A DNA stretch of 64,000 nucleotides from assembly GCA_028641055.1 (NCBI GenBank), contig CM054061.1:56248993-56312992 (forward strand), in the 5' to 3' direction. The DNA is from Alopecurus myosuroides (Eukaryota; Streptophyta; Magnoliopsida; Poales; Poaceae). Shown here piece after piece: positions 23,101-34,490 of the stretch. The position numbers and the translations under genes were made by a program. The notes under the pieces are model-generated. The model saw nothing but the letters and a program-made list of their open reading frames with translations, searched no databases and was not told the DNA's origin. The first letter of the stretch is position 1. Each line of letters begins with the position of its first letter.

Positions 23101-24854
23101 TCCATCACCGACAACCACTCCTCCGAGCTCGGTGGAGTTTGCTTCCCCGCTCTCTCACGACGAGGAGCGCATCGACGCGTATCATGACGGCGAGCCGCTA
23201 CGATACCACACGATGGAGGACCTACTCGGCGACCAGCCAGCGCCGGGACTGGTGTCACGCGATCTGGAGGCACAACTGCAACTTGCGTGTGAGGACGGCG
23301 AGCCTCGGTCCTTTGCAGAGGCCGAGAGAGACGCGGCTTGGCATGTCGCGATGCAGTTGGAGATGGATGCGGTCGAGCAAAACGGCACATGGGAGCTCGC
23401 TGACCTTCCTCGTGGTCACCGCGCGATCACCCTGAAGTGGGTGTTCAAGCTGAAAAGGGATGAAGCCGGCGCCATCGTCAAGCACAAGGCTCGCTTGGTG
23501 GCACGAGGTTTCTTGCAGCAGGAAGGGGTCGACTTCGACGACGCCTTTGCTCCCGTGGTGCGGATGGAGTCCGTGCGACTTCTCCTTGCGCTAGCTGCCC
23601 AGGAGGACTGGCGTGTCCATCACATGGATGTCAAGTCGGCGTTCCTCAACGGCGATTTGAAGGAGGAAGTCTACGTGCATCAGCCGCCGGGATTTGCGAT
23701 CCCCGGCAAGGAGGGCAAGGTACTCCGCCTGCGCAAGGCTCTCTATGGCTTGCGGCAGGCACCAAGGGCGTGGAATGCCAAGCTGGATTCCACGCTAAAG
23801 ATGATGGGTTTTGAGAAAAGCCCGCACGAGGTGGCCGTCTATCGACGGGGCAGTGGAGGAAATGCCCTGCTGGTGGGCGTCTACGTCGACGACTTGGTGA
23901 TCACCGGTATCAAGGATACAGAGGTGGCGGCATTCAAGGAAGAAATGAAGGCCGCCTTCCAGATGAGTGATCTAGGGCTCCTCTCCTTCTACCTAGGGAT
24001 CGAGGTGCACCAGGATCACTCCGGGATCACGCTTCGACAGTCCGCCTACGCCAAGCGCATCGTTGAGCTGGCTGGGCTCACGGACTGCAACCCAGCTCTC
24101 ACTCCGATGGAAGAGCGGCTGAAACTGAGTCGCGACAGCACGACGGAAGAAGTGGACGCTACACAGTACCGACGCCTTGTGGGGAGCCTTCTCTACCTCG
24201 CCCACACACGGCCGGACTTGGCATTCCCCGTTGGCTACGTTAGTCGGTTCATGCAGCGACCGACGACGGAGCACCAGCAGGCTATGAAGAGAATCATCCG
24301 CTACGTAGCGGGGACTCTCGACCACGGCCTCCACTATCCTAGGTGCCCTGGGGCGATTCACTTCGTCGGGGTACAGCGACAGCGACCACGCCGGCGACAT
24401 CGACACCAACAAGAGCACGAGCGGGATCCTCTTCTTCCTCGGCAAGTGTCTTGTGAGCTGGCAGTCGGTCAAGCAGCAGGTGGTGGCCATGTCAAGCTGC
24501 GAGGCCGAGTACATAGCAGCCTCCACCGCGTGCACTCAGGCGCTATGGCTTGCTCGACTGCTTGGTGATCTCCTCGGCCGGGACACCGGAGCGGTGCAGC
24601 TCATGGTGGACAACAAGTCCGCTCTGGCCCTGGCGAAGAACCCTGTTTTCCACGAACGGAGCAAGCACATCTGGCTGAGGTACTATTTCATCCGAAGCTG
24701 CTTGGAAGAAGGAAGCGTCAAGGCGAGCTACATCAACACCACGGATCAGCTGGCCGACCTGCTCACCAAGCCTCTTGGGAGGATCAAGTTCCTCGAACTC
24801 TGCTCCAAGATCGGGATGGTTCAACTTCCCCGCAAGGCGACGTACAAGACTTAG
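20129..24854 (+). pseudogene. Copia gag-pol polyprotein, three frameshifts
   Basis: ATG at 20129. The gag begins with an Ala/Glu/Arg-rich coiled-coil-like stretch, then a UBN2-like region (TKTNYVEWAAIMKIRLQ, TAKEAWDAIAAAC). A shift occurs near the G6 run at 21214-21219. The next frame carries the zinc knuckle CHNCGRRGHWANEC (~21375-21416), protease WCLDTGATHQMTG (~21601-21640) and the integrase HHCC region (HERFGHLHFEALNRL, CDVCVLTKQ). A second shift lies near 22360-22372, just before the integrase TDNGGEF motif. Reverse transcriptase follows with MDVKSAFLNGDL and the catalytic YVDD (~23882). A third shift near 24365-24373 separates the RNase H domain, whose MSSCEAEYIAAS (~24489) and DQLADLLTKPL motifs are intact up to the TAG at 24852. 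Domain order proves Copia. All catalytic motifs are present, only the frame is broken. Confidence 0.93.
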
Positions 24855-24862
24855 GGGGAGAA
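24852..24862 (+). other. Polypurine tract of the Copia element
   Basis: TAGGGGGAGAA overlaps the pol stop codon and abuts the 3' LTR start TGATGG, the expected priming site for plus-strand synthesis. Confidence 0.85.
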
Positions 24863-25183
24863 TGATGGATAAGCCCTTGTACCGTGGTCTTTGTGGGGCT
24901 GGTCTTTGTACTAGGGTGCACATGGTCCTTGTGTCAAGGACAGGTTGTTAGGATAGGGTCAAGGACTGTCTGTTAGGATAAGGTCAAGGACTGTCTTTTA
25001 GGATAGGGTCAAGGACAACATCTTAGACTAGCATCTAGAATATGCTTGGCTGGCTAGTAGCCTATAAATATGTACCCCAACCCCTCAGATTGGTATGGCA
25101 TTGTGTGAGAAAAAAACCAACGAAAATTGGCCCAACTCTCCTAGTGTCATCCACTATCAATACTCAGGCTGAAACTGCTCTCA
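24863..25183 (+). repeat. 3' LTR of the Copia element
   Basis: 321 bp, TGATGGATAAGCCC to ACTGCTCTCA, with TATAAATA at about 25063-25070. It is nearly identical to the 5' LTR apart from one missing 25-bp unit, a missing C in the 'accccc' run and scattered substitutions such as tactgtgg/taccgtgg. Confidence 0.93.
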
Positions 25184-25188
25184 ATGAC

Positions 25189-26047
25189 TTCCCCTTGTTC
25201 TGTATCTACTCTTCTTTCGTGAAGACGTCTGCCCCTCTTTGTTACAGAAAAATAATACTCCTAATTGGTACGTTGACTCTGTTACAGATCGAGCAGGCCT
25301 TCTCCAACGGAAAAGCAAAGCCTCCTCAGCCCCCAAAAAGAAGATCAGCATTAACAAATGGAATGTCGAACCGAATTTCTAGTGTTAGTTAAACCAGCAG
25401 TAAAAGAAGATCAGCATTAAGAAAAGGCAGTCGGCACTTGAAACAGTTCAAGGCAAGCTAAACCAGCACTAATTTATCCATGCAATCATTGGTTGAGCAC
25501 TGGATTAAGTTAAGCTGCTGGCAAGGCTGACTTGTGTGGCATAGGCTTTTTTTTTTTGGGGTTTGGATATTAAAAAAGAGAAGAAGTAAGGATCCGGTTC
25601 ATGTACACGCCCAAGTCGTCTGAAGAACGCTGCCGCTGGTCCTTTTCGCGTCGCCGGTCAGTCAGATCCGACGCTGCTACGTACGTTCGCTTCAGCCAAA
25701 GCACGCCTGCGGTGAATCGTGTTCCAAGCGTACCAACCGGTGTTGCGTGTGCTGCTTTCTTGGGTTGGAGAAAATTGGACGGCCGAGGGGTGGTGAAGTG
25801 AAGTGGAGTGGAGTGGAGACGAGTGAAGTGAAATGGAATCAAACAATCTAGCGGCGGCGGCACGCACCAGAGGACGCTGATTGGATTGGGCGGCGGCGTG
25901 CACGAAGCTAGCAACGCACCAGCTAACTCATGGTTTATAATAGTCAATGTTTTAAACAACACGATATAACAAATAAATAAATAAATTATATTCGATGTTT
26001 TAAATAGCGCACCATAGAGACCCTAATAACGGGAAACTCAATGTGTA
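25189..26047. other. Non-coding sequence after the Copia element
   Basis: Right flank of the Copia insertion, continuing whatever stood at 19593. No convincing gene. 25790-25830 is a purine-rich 'gtgaagtgaagtggagtgg' microsatellite-like stretch. 25600-25760 is GC-richer and promoter-like but without a recognisable gene. Confidence 0.4.
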
Positions 26048-26386
26048 GTCGGAGCTACATTCGAAAATTGAAAATCATATTTCAAAGTTGCAATTTTTTT
26101 TTCAAGAAAACTAGGATGTATTCTATCAATGTGTGAAATCTCAACTCAAAATAATTCATATTTCGGGATACGCAAAACTAACAAAATCTAAGGATTTTGG
26201 TGCACTATTAGTACTTTCGGATTTAGATTTTGTCATTTTCCGCACAACCCAAATAGAACATAGTTCATTTCGATATTTTGCATGTCGATATAAGATAATA
26301 GTATCTACATCCAATTTTTTTGTTTTTTACTCCAAAATATGTTTTTTCTTAATTATTTTTAAAAAGTCTACATGTAGCCCGAGCTT
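26048..26386. mobile_element. Possible small inverted-repeat element (MITE-like)
   Basis: The left segment gtcggagctacat (26048-26060) and right segment atgtagcccgagc (26372-26384) are inverted copies with one gap (TCGGAGCTACAT versus TCGGGCTACAT). The 320-bp body is AT-rich with no coding. A target duplication could not be fixed, so superfamily is open. Confidence 0.3.
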
Positions 26387-26403
26387 GGTATCGTTGCACT
26401 CTA

Positions 26404-27470
26404 TTTTTTTTTTGAAAAAGGTAGCCCAGCCTCTGCATCAGGCTGATGCACACGACTTTTATTGAGAATAAAAATCATCCAGAATTCATCTTACAACCAG
26501 AACCACTGACAAAGAGTCTCAACACATCCTAGACAGAAAACTACTGTTATAAATAGACAAATCATCTCGAAGACATCCACCTAACCCCATCAACATGAAG
26601 CTATCCATGACGTAGACGTCTGTTATGCAACCATCCACCCTTGCTGAAGATAGCCTGAATGACCGCCATCAGCCGAGTGCATCCACCATCCAAACGCACA
26701 CGTTGGTCTTCCGGAAGAAGGTGAGACCATAGGTGCATCCAATAATTGGCCAGATGAATAACCTGCAAAAAATTTCCGGCTTTCTCATTGTTAAAAACAA
26801 CTCCATTCATGTGATTCCAAACAACCCAAAGTAAAGCTTATACTCCTATGTGTATAAGTGCTTTCGTAGATTTATCTACCCCATATAACCAATTGCCAAA
26901 CATAGAGGTAATAGAAGATGGAGGTGAAATGCTAAAAGTAAAATGCACCAGCCTCTAAAACTTTTTAACAAAATCACATGATATAAATAAGTGATCAACG
27001 GTTTCAAGATCCCCGCAGAACACCCATTTTTGACAAACAACACAATTCCTCTTAGCCAAATTATTTTTTGTCAGCAATTCTTTCCTAGATAGAAACCACA
27101 TAGAAATCTTAATCTTAAGAGGCACCTTTAATTTCCACAAATACTTTTTTAGAAATCTAACATCCTCACTCATCAGATCAGCGTAAAAAGATATGACTGA
27201 AAAAATCCCAGAATTAGTGAGAGTCCAACGACAATTATCCTGATTATCCGATAAAGAGACATCCATGAGTCTTTCTATAAGATGTAACCATCTCTCCCAT
27301 TTATCCCCAGTAAGAGAGCGCCGAAATTGTAAATTAGGTGGTAATTGACCCAACACACAAGAGACCAAGACATTTTTATTACTCACAATTGAGTATAACG
27401 AAGGATATTGAGTTGCTAGTGGCGATTCCCCTAGCCAACAATCCTCCCAAAATCTAATTCTCTCACCTAT
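26404..27470 (-). mobile_element. 5'-truncated LINE (minus strand)
   Basis: On the minus strand the element ends with GATGCAGAGGCTGGGCTACC, then TTTTTCAAAAAAAAAA (poly-A as plus T run 26404-26413), a common Triticeae LINE tail. Upstream it encodes the reverse-transcriptase-associated zinc-binding domain and is cut off at about 27470. The flank words gcactcta (26396-26403) and gcacacta (just beyond 27470) may be a diverged target duplication. It is a short dead-on-arrival copy of the kind made by incomplete target-primed reverse transcription. Confidence 0.8.
26955..27455 (-). pseudogene. LINE ORF2 C-terminal zinc-binding (zf-RVT) fragment
   Basis: The minus-strand open frame from about 27455 to 26955 reads RFWEDCWLGESPLATQYPSL, then SNKNVLVSCV, and later LWKLKVPLKIKISMWFLSRK. 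It ends with the Cys/His cluster CVVCQKWVFCGDLETVDHLF followed by ISC. This is the zf-RVT domain at the end of plant LINE ORF2. The reverse-transcriptase core is missing because of 5' truncation; the partial frame has no authentic start codon. Confidence 0.82.
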
Positions 27471-29332
27471 AGCACACTATAGCATAGCTATCTACCAAAT
27501 GATGTGCAATCTTTCTTATAGCATGGTATAGAGTGATACAGCGGCACATTGGGGTGAGTATATGTAATAACTGAATATAGTATGTGCAAAAGTAGTGGAT
27601 CCATGATATATTATGTTCGCGGTGATTATACTAAGAATGCTACTAAATAACAAGCATATATTGTCAACATATCTTTAACTTATTATTCCATCCACTAGGA
27701 TACATTTCACTATAGAAAAAAAATCACGCAAATTGTTCAATTTATAATCTAGAAGTTTTTATATATTTTCTTACATTATCATACACGACATATCTCTATT
27801 AAGATATGTGTAAGGCTGTATTCTTTAACATATCTACCAATACATTTATAATATTAAAACATAGAAGAAAATTCAAGCAATAATATCCAAAGGCACTAAA
27901 CAACTCGTCAACTGTAAAAAAGAAAATCAAGGAGGCGTGTTTTTGTTTGTTTTAGCATTTCAAATGGTTTGTATATTGTTAAAAGTAATTCTCAGAAGGT
28001 ACAAAACTTTTGTGCAACTCACGTATGTTTCCAATGATATCCATTTCAACTATATAATTGAAAATAATTAGGATTTGTTTTTATGGTTAGAAATGCTAAC
28101 TAAGTAGTATACAACATAAATTTGTTAAAACCACAATGTGACTAAAAAAATTAGAAAGTATAAAAGTTCATTATAATTATTATCAATTTACTTCTAATTT
28201 TATAAGGATGGTGTAATCCTTCTTGGAAACATCATTAACAGCACTGTCCATCGCCGCGGCTAGAATGAAAGGAACCTACTCACAAAACAGTGTTTGCAAG
28301 GATTGCTTTCTCGTCATGTTAATTGTTTGTTACTGTAAGTTTTTTTACTGGCCATTGTGTTCTATTTTAATCTTGCAACCGCCAAAGTTATGACGACGAG
28401 AAGAGGAAGAGAGGAAAGAACGTGATGCCGAAAACAGGAGGAAAGAAGAAAAGGAGTTGTAGCAGTAGCAACAGAAGAGTAAAGAAGGGGAGGATTTGAT
28501 ATTTTTGGTCTTCATTAATTTTGCACGAACATTCTTGTCACTATCGTCCGGTTTCTTTAACATTGAATACTGGTTTGCTGCTCTTTTTGGCCTATCAAGA
28601 TTGCTTTAATAGGCTCTTTTTCAGCCTCTTTTATAACTGTTGGGCTGTACCTAATGCCGACTTTCTCTTGTCATGAAGAGAGTGTCGAACACATTGAAAT
28701 TTGCGAGGGCTTGTTCCCAATCCAAGTGTACAAAGCTGGAGCCACGCTAAAATTTCTTTCTTAGTTTTGTAATGTGGGTTCCACTATCTAGAGGAGTTTT
28801 GTAATATGTGTTTCCACCAACCTTAATTAACCCTTCCAGCCAGCGGTACTATTACCGGCTGCTAGCAGCTGTCGATGTTCTGGAGGTTGTTGGTGGCCTG
28901 CATGTTGAAGTGGACCACACGTTCGTAGGAGACCCCAAGAGGAAGGTATGATTCCACGTAGCGGTATCTTCCACCAATTATAGAATCAGGGTTATGAATC
29001 CAGTACGACTCCGAAGTCTTTAAGTAGATTGCTTGTTGTCTAGCGTTTCAACAAGCGTGGACCTGCACTCAAACATAAACTCTCTCTTACTACCAACTTT
29101 TCGATAAGGTTGTCAATCTTTCCGTCTTGCTGAACACTAGAGAGTTAATTGTATCGAATGGTTGGAGAAGATTTCATTAAAAAAAACAGAGAGAAAGTGA
29201 TGATGAAAAACAAGTAATAAGGTTGTAATCAATGAGAAAAATAGGACTGGGGGCCATAGTTTATGTAGTGGTGTCTCTCCTAAGAACAATAACATACCGG
29301 GTAAGCAAATTACAGCTGGTGAAAGTGCAATA
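27471..29332. other. AT-rich intergenic sequence, no gene recognised
   Basis: Low-complexity AT-rich DNA. The minus frame 28345-28563 is Ser/Phe-rich and looks like chance. A short exon-like piece at about 28840-28947 (open, ending DHTFVGDPKRK before a GT) could be a captured fragment of an unknown gene. No LTR or TIR boundaries were found. Confidence 0.4.
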
Positions 29333-30673
29333 TGGTCAACTAGAGGGGGAGGGGGTGAATAGGTGACTACCAATTTTTATTCTTTTCCTTTTTATATTGG
29401 GCTAAACAAGTAAAGCATGAGGTTGTCTAGATGTGCAACTAGGTGAACAACCTATGTGATACAATACAAAGTACGCAACGGAAGCAATATGTAAAGTAGC
29501 AAGATAAGCCACAAGTGTAAACAAGAAGACAAGGATATATTTCCCGTAGTTCCTTTCCAAGGGAAGTACGTCTACGTTGGAAAGGTGGGGAGCAACCTAG
29601 ACGCTCCTCAATAGCACGGATGTGCACACCTTATTCTCCTTGAGCTTCTCTGGTGAGGGAAATTCTTGTTTCCACTATGAGGTCAACTTGAAGGCGTTGA
29701 CCAAACCTTTACACAAGGTTGAGGCGTCTCCACAAGATTGATGGAGGCTCTCAATCAATCTGAAGCTTCTTGCAACAAGGTGAAAGCTCCAAACACAAGT
29801 TCTATTAGGGTTTCTAGGACCCAAGTAGGTTTCGGGATTTACTAGGATGTGGTGGATGGATTTGCAATTCCTTTGGTGGAATCATGGATCTAGGTCTCCT
29901 CTAGCTCTCCACAAAGTTTCAGGGTGTTTGGGTGGTTGGAGAGGGAGATCAAAGTACTTGAAGCTCGCATTAATGGCTATGCCAGAGAGAGAGAGAGAGA
30001 GTGTGTAAAGCTTGGGAATTTAGGAGAAAGGAGAAGGGCATTAAATACCCCTTCCCAAATCTAGCCGTTGGCGGTTTTCCCACAGCAGTGGTAGTACTGG
30101 CGCATCCATTTCTCTAGAGCCAAAATATCTCTCTCCTTCGCCACTGGTTCTGCAGTCCTGGAGGTACCGCCCACCGGTACTATCGGTGGCCTCCGCGATG
30201 TGCCAACAGAGCACCTAATTGGCGGAGCCACCACCGGTACGCCACCGGTGAAAATATGCTCGCTGAGAGACTGACGAAGTAGCGGAGGTATCGGTGGGAA
30301 CACCGGAGGTTCCACCCGCCGGTACTACCGGTGGGTTCCGTCGTAGCCTCCACGATGTACGAACCGAATGGTATTTTGGTGGCGGTACCATCGGTACCAC
30401 CACCAGATGTCCCCGCCTAGAGCTGTGCTGGGAAGTGCCAGGGAGCGGTACTACTGGTGGTTTCACCGGTACTACCGCCACCTGGGAAACCACTTCCCAG
30501 ACTTGGTCCTTTGAGCTCTCTGCCTAAGAAAAATAGCCGCGATGCCCCTATGGATATTTTAGGAAATATGGGGCACTTCGCGAGTGATGCAAATGGACCC
30601 TGCATATACTTAAACATCGATTAGTCCTTAAATTGTGTTTTCATGAATTATCAAAATGGAAGATGATCTTTCA
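29333..30673 (-). repeat. 3' LTR of the Sirevirus-like element
   Basis: On the minus strand it runs from TGAAAGATCATCTTCC to CCCCCTCTAGTTGACCA (TG...CA), about 1341 bp, directly after the purine tract AAAAAGGGGGAGAA. It contains many copies of the palindrome-rich word ACCGGT/CCACCGGTAC between 30100 and 30490 and an AG microsatellite at about 29984-30001. Boundaries are from one copy only. Confidence 0.65.
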
Positions 30674-30687
30674 TTCTCCCCCTTTTT
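30674..30687 (-). other. Polypurine tract of the Sirevirus-like element
   Basis: Minus-strand AAAAAGGGGGAGAA immediately before the LTR. A second similar tract (CCAAAGGGGGAGAG on the minus strand, plus 31036-31049) lies about 360 bp further inside; multiple tracts are characteristic of Sireviruses. Confidence 0.65.
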
Positions 30688-31194
30688 GGTAATTGATGAC
30701 AACACAACAATTTGCAACCCGGGGTCTAAACAACATGGACGGAGCTCCCCCTAGAGTTATGCTCCCTTCATGATGAATGAACCGAGCAAGATAAATATGA
30801 TAGAAAGGAAAGATAACTTGCTCACAAACACATTAGTGAACCAAAAAAGTACGATAGAAATTAAAACATCGAGGTTCACATGTCTTACACCATGCATGAT
30901 GAGGTTCACAAATAAGAATATTAAAACACCGAGGTTCACAAATAACCAACTCTCACAAGCACGAAGATATAACATAAATGGCAACGCTTGTGAGAAACCC
31001 ATGCAAATACCCGATCGCTCCTAAAGATCTCTCTCTCCCCCTTTGGCATCAAGATACCAAAAAGGAGAAAGATCGATACTAGCGTCCCAAGGCTCACTCG
31101 GAGAGGTCATCCATGCTTGGAAGACGGGCACTGCAGTTTCCTCATCAGAGCGCTCAATAATGTCTCCCTTTGAATCTCTTGTCTTCCACCTGCC

Positions 31195-32620
31195 CTAAGT
31201 AGTGATGCTGTCCTCCACGGGAGAATCCACGGACTTCCCGGAATCACGGCGAAGCTGCCTACCAGCCTGAACAGCCCTGCGGTGCTTGAGCTCCTTGTCA
31301 TAGTGCACCTCCCACTGATGTTGCTCAATCTTTTTGTTCACACAGAACACCTTCTTAAGAGCACGAGCCATCCACTTGAATGCACCGTCAAAATGAGGAG
31401 GACGAGAGGGCCCGACTTCTTCTTCATCAATCACGACCCTAGGCATTGCCTTTCCCTTGCGAGCAGCTAGAGCGGGATGCACAACGGGCTCGGTGTGATC
31501 CTTGATAAGGAGCCGTTTCTCCTTGTGGGAGACCCACGAAGAATCATCAATGGGGTCCTCCGGCTGCGCGGCATCCCAAGCATGCAAGATGATCGTCATG
31601 ACAATAGGCCCCCATAGCACGCGTTCTTCTGGAACACAATGGCAGACCACAACTCATTCAATATGAAGTCAAGCACATCAAGTTTCTGAGTCAAACCTTG
31701 GAGCCTTTTCTCATGGGTAAGAAGCATGAGATTCTTGAGATACCCTTGGATTTTGTCCATATTGCCAACCTTGGGATTGATGGTCTCCCGATAGATGCCA
31801 AGCATGATATCATAGGTGGGGTAGAGGCCCTTGGAGAACCCGACGGCATACTTCTTCCATGAGTAGATGGGGTGAGTTGGTCCTTGCTGATAGTCTTCCC
31901 AGCGAATGAACTCGAAACCACTCACGGTCATACTCAGGACCGCAACCAAAGGGACCATGATCCGGATAGCCACCAAGAAGAACTCCCACATCGGACCACT
32001 TGAGAGTAAACTGCTCGCCTTTTGTCATCCATATGATGTTACACTCAGTTTTGTTGCGAAGGTGAATGGTAGCCAGAAACTCACATACAATCCCTTCATC
32101 ATAATCTTGTTGCAGCTTCATTATAGGACGGAGACCAAAGGCATCAACGATGGCAAGGGCTTCGGCAAAATAGTCTAGCTTCTTCTCCATATGTTCAAGG
32201 AAAATGGCGTGTTGAGTGGCCACATTGTCTTTAGGCTTCCTCATGAGTATCTCCTTATATATATATCTGAGCTTGGAAAAATTGTGGAAACGAGTATCCC
32301 ATCCTCAAAACTGCAGCATCAAGCGACTCTGCTCAATGAGATAGGTGTTTTCATGCCGAGTAGCAAAGAATACGGCCTCAGACACTTGAGATGCAGACTT
32401 TTGTTTCTGAGGGAGGGTCTTCTCTTGAGCAAGGAATCTTGGCTTGCTCTTGGGTTGAGAAGGGTCAAGTGTATCTTCAATTTCATCAACTCGCAGTGTC
32501 TTTCTACCCGCCTTCTTCTTGGTACGACCTCCCTTAAGCCACTAGCATCTGAGAATGAAAATAGGAAGAAAGAGCATAAAGAAGAGAAAATGCCCAAATC
32601 TTTAATGTGCACAAAATAAA
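31195..32620 (-). pseudogene. Sirevirus env-like/additional ORF, broken
   Basis: Minus-strand frames 32244-31810, 31991-31596 and 31650-31195 follow each other in different phases and carry one protein's worth of sequence. Segments include LDYFAEALAIVDAFGLRPIM, then KWSDVGVLLGGYPDHGPFGC, then KKYAVGFSKGLYPTYDIML. The upstream part (32620-32250) is basic and Ser-rich with no clean frame. This is the plant transposon domain ORF that follows pol in Sireviruses. Its function is unknown; an envelope role has been suggested in the literature for some members. At least two frame breaks are present. Confidence 0.6.
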
Positions 32621-32639
32621 GGAATCAAGAGTAGTGAAT

Positions 32640-33690
32640 AATAGGAAGAATCAATGACGAAATAGGGGCATAAGTACATAGATCCATCCTAAGAATCGAC
32701 GTAGCTTGTTCCTACTAGTCACAATCGAAATTCTTAGAGTTTGTACTCGTGAATCTCTACTCCATACGCACGAACACAAAGAATCATGGTGTTCCTAGTG
32801 CATCTCCATCCGTCAATGAGATGGGAGAGAGAGGGATCCACATACCCGGATCCATGGCGTAGATCGGAGGAGGAAGAAGGTTCATGGAGCCCCCCTAGGA
32901 AAGAAGGAGACCTCCCGGCGGTGGAGCGTCCCTTCCCGGCGGCATAGAAGATGGGGGCGGCAGCGGTTTGAGGTGGGAGAGGTTGGGGCGAGTGGGGGAA
33001 ATGAGATATAATAGATCCCTTCCCCTCGCTCGGCCTATAGTTACCCACAAAAAAATCGCAGTAAGCGGTACTACCGGTGGAAACACCGGAGTTACCGCTC
33101 CCTGTACTAGCGGTGCAGCGTGGTACTGGCCCACTGGGCAAAAATTCTGCACCAGCGGTAGTACCGGTGGAGCACCGGTAGTACCGGCGCCACAGCGGAG
33201 GTACCGGAGTTTCCACCGAAGGTACCGCTGGGCACAGTTTCTGCGCGCCGAGATCAGGAAAACAAGGGCATCGAGATGGAATTGGGGTTTTGGGAGAGGA
33301 GGCTTGGGATAGGAAAATTGTAACTGTCTTACGAGATGCAACAATATACGCAGGTTTGCAAGATGCAACAAAGAAAAGCCGAACTTGCACAATTTTCCAA
33401 GAAGGATAGGATATGCACGTGAAAGAACCAAATAAAACCAACTCCTCAAAGAGGAGGTCGGTGGCTGTAGCCACCATGTTTGAGTGTGTACTTTGGCACC
33501 GCGAAGATGTATCTTGGTTCCAAAAGTACTACTCACAACGAAGCACAATAAGTCACAAAATAACTAGATATGCAATGAAGAATTGATTTACGCATAATAA
33601 AGGAGTGTTCACTCATGAGTTGAGTGACACTCCCCCTATGTACATGCCTACATCTAAACCTAATAGAAAGTACAATAGAGGTATATTTCA
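32640..33690 (-). other. Spacer between pol and env-like ORF, rich in ACCGGT motifs
   Basis: Between the RNase H stop and the env-like ORF there is about 1 kb with a cluster of 'ggtactaccggtgg'-type words at 33068-33235, echoing the LTR motif cluster. The overlapping minus frames 32734-33477 and 32895-33548 are Pro/Ser-rich with no domain and probably reflect this repetitive GC sequence. Confidence 0.5.
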
Positions 33691-33695
33691 AGGTA

Positions 33696-34490
33696 TCAAG
33701 TGAAGTTAGACGAATCGATGACATTTACTTCATTCCTCAAAGCTCGAAATCTTGGTTCATCAAGGGCCTTCATGAAGATATCCGCAAGTTGATCCTTGGT
33801 TGATACATAGGAGAGATAAATATTGCCCTTCTCAACATGGTCCCGAATAAAGTGATGACGAATCTTGATGTGCTTCGTCTTGGAGTGAAGAACGGGTTTG
33901 TAGGCGATCTTGATTGCACTCTCATTGTCACACAGAAGAGGCACTTTGTCAGAAATGACACCATAATCTTTCAAGGTTTGCCTCATCCAAAGCAATTGAG
34001 CACAAAAACTTGCCGCGGCGATGTACTCAGCCTTGGTGGTGGAGAGAGCAATGCAATTTTGCTTCTTGGAAGACCAACACACCAAAGAGCGGCCAAGTAA
34101 TTGGTAACCCCCCGGATGTGGACTTCCTATCCGTCTTCTCCCCCGCATAATCCGCATCCGAATACCCAATGAGCTGAAAACTTGAACCCTTGGGATACCA
34201 AAGACCAAAATTTTGGGTATGAACTATATATCGAAAGATTCGTTTAACCGCTTCCAAAAGATTTTTCCTCAAAGAGGCTTGAAACCTAGCACATTTACCA
34301 ACACTATGCATGATATCCGGTCGAGATGCACAAAGGTAAAGCAAAGAGAAAATCATGGAGCGGTATACCTTTTTATCTACCTCTTTACCATTCGGATCGG
34401 GATTCAAGTCAGGAGTTGTGGACATGGGAGTCTACATAGGCTTGGCATCATGCATATTGAACCTTTTGAGCATGTGATGCAGCGCGACCC
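33696..34490 (-). pseudogene. Copia pol 3' end (RT tail and RNase H), Sirevirus-like
   Basis: Minus strand, two frames. The first carries MLKRFNMHDAKPM, then SLLYLCASRPDIMHSVGKCA and IGYSDADYAG; the second continues with SKKQNCIALSTTKAEYIAAA and DQLADIFMKALDEPRFRALR to the stop at 33696. These are the Copia RT-RNase H linker and RNase H active-site motifs. A frameshift occurs at about 34130-34190 and a premature TAG follows KPM. Homology stops near 34490, where sequence of another kind begins. Confidence 0.85.

Larger units (their letters stand above)
19594..25183 (+). mobile_element. Full-length Copia LTR retrotransposon (frameshifted)
   Basis: Complete element of 5590 bp with 5' LTR, tRNA-Met-type primer-binding site, gag-pol in Copia order (gag, protease, integrase, reverse transcriptase, RNase H), purine tract and 3' LTR. 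The flanking bases ATGAG (19589-19593) and ATGAC (25184-25188) fit a 5-bp target duplication with one mismatch. The gag-pol frame is broken at three places, so this copy is not autonomous, although each domain is well preserved. It is GC-rich in coding parts, unlike the surrounding DNA. Confidence 0.95.
29333..34490 (-). mobile_element. Sirevirus-like Copia element, 3' part (minus strand), truncated at right by a nested insertion
   Basis: Minus-strand order: RNase H end of pol (34490-33696), a spacer, an additional env-like ORF region (32620-31195), several purine tracts and a 3' LTR (30673-29333). An extra ORF downstream of pol and repeated purine tracts are Sirevirus (Maximus-lineage) traits. 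Reverse transcriptase, integrase, gag and the 5' LTR are missing. They should lie beyond the window if the element was split by the gag-bearing LTR element that starts near 34.5 kb. The left flank at 29328-29332 is CAATA. Confidence 0.78.

Noticed and set aside
28345..28563. Minus-strand 72-codon frame
   Set aside because: Low-complexity Ser/Phe sequence opposite a GA-rich stretch.
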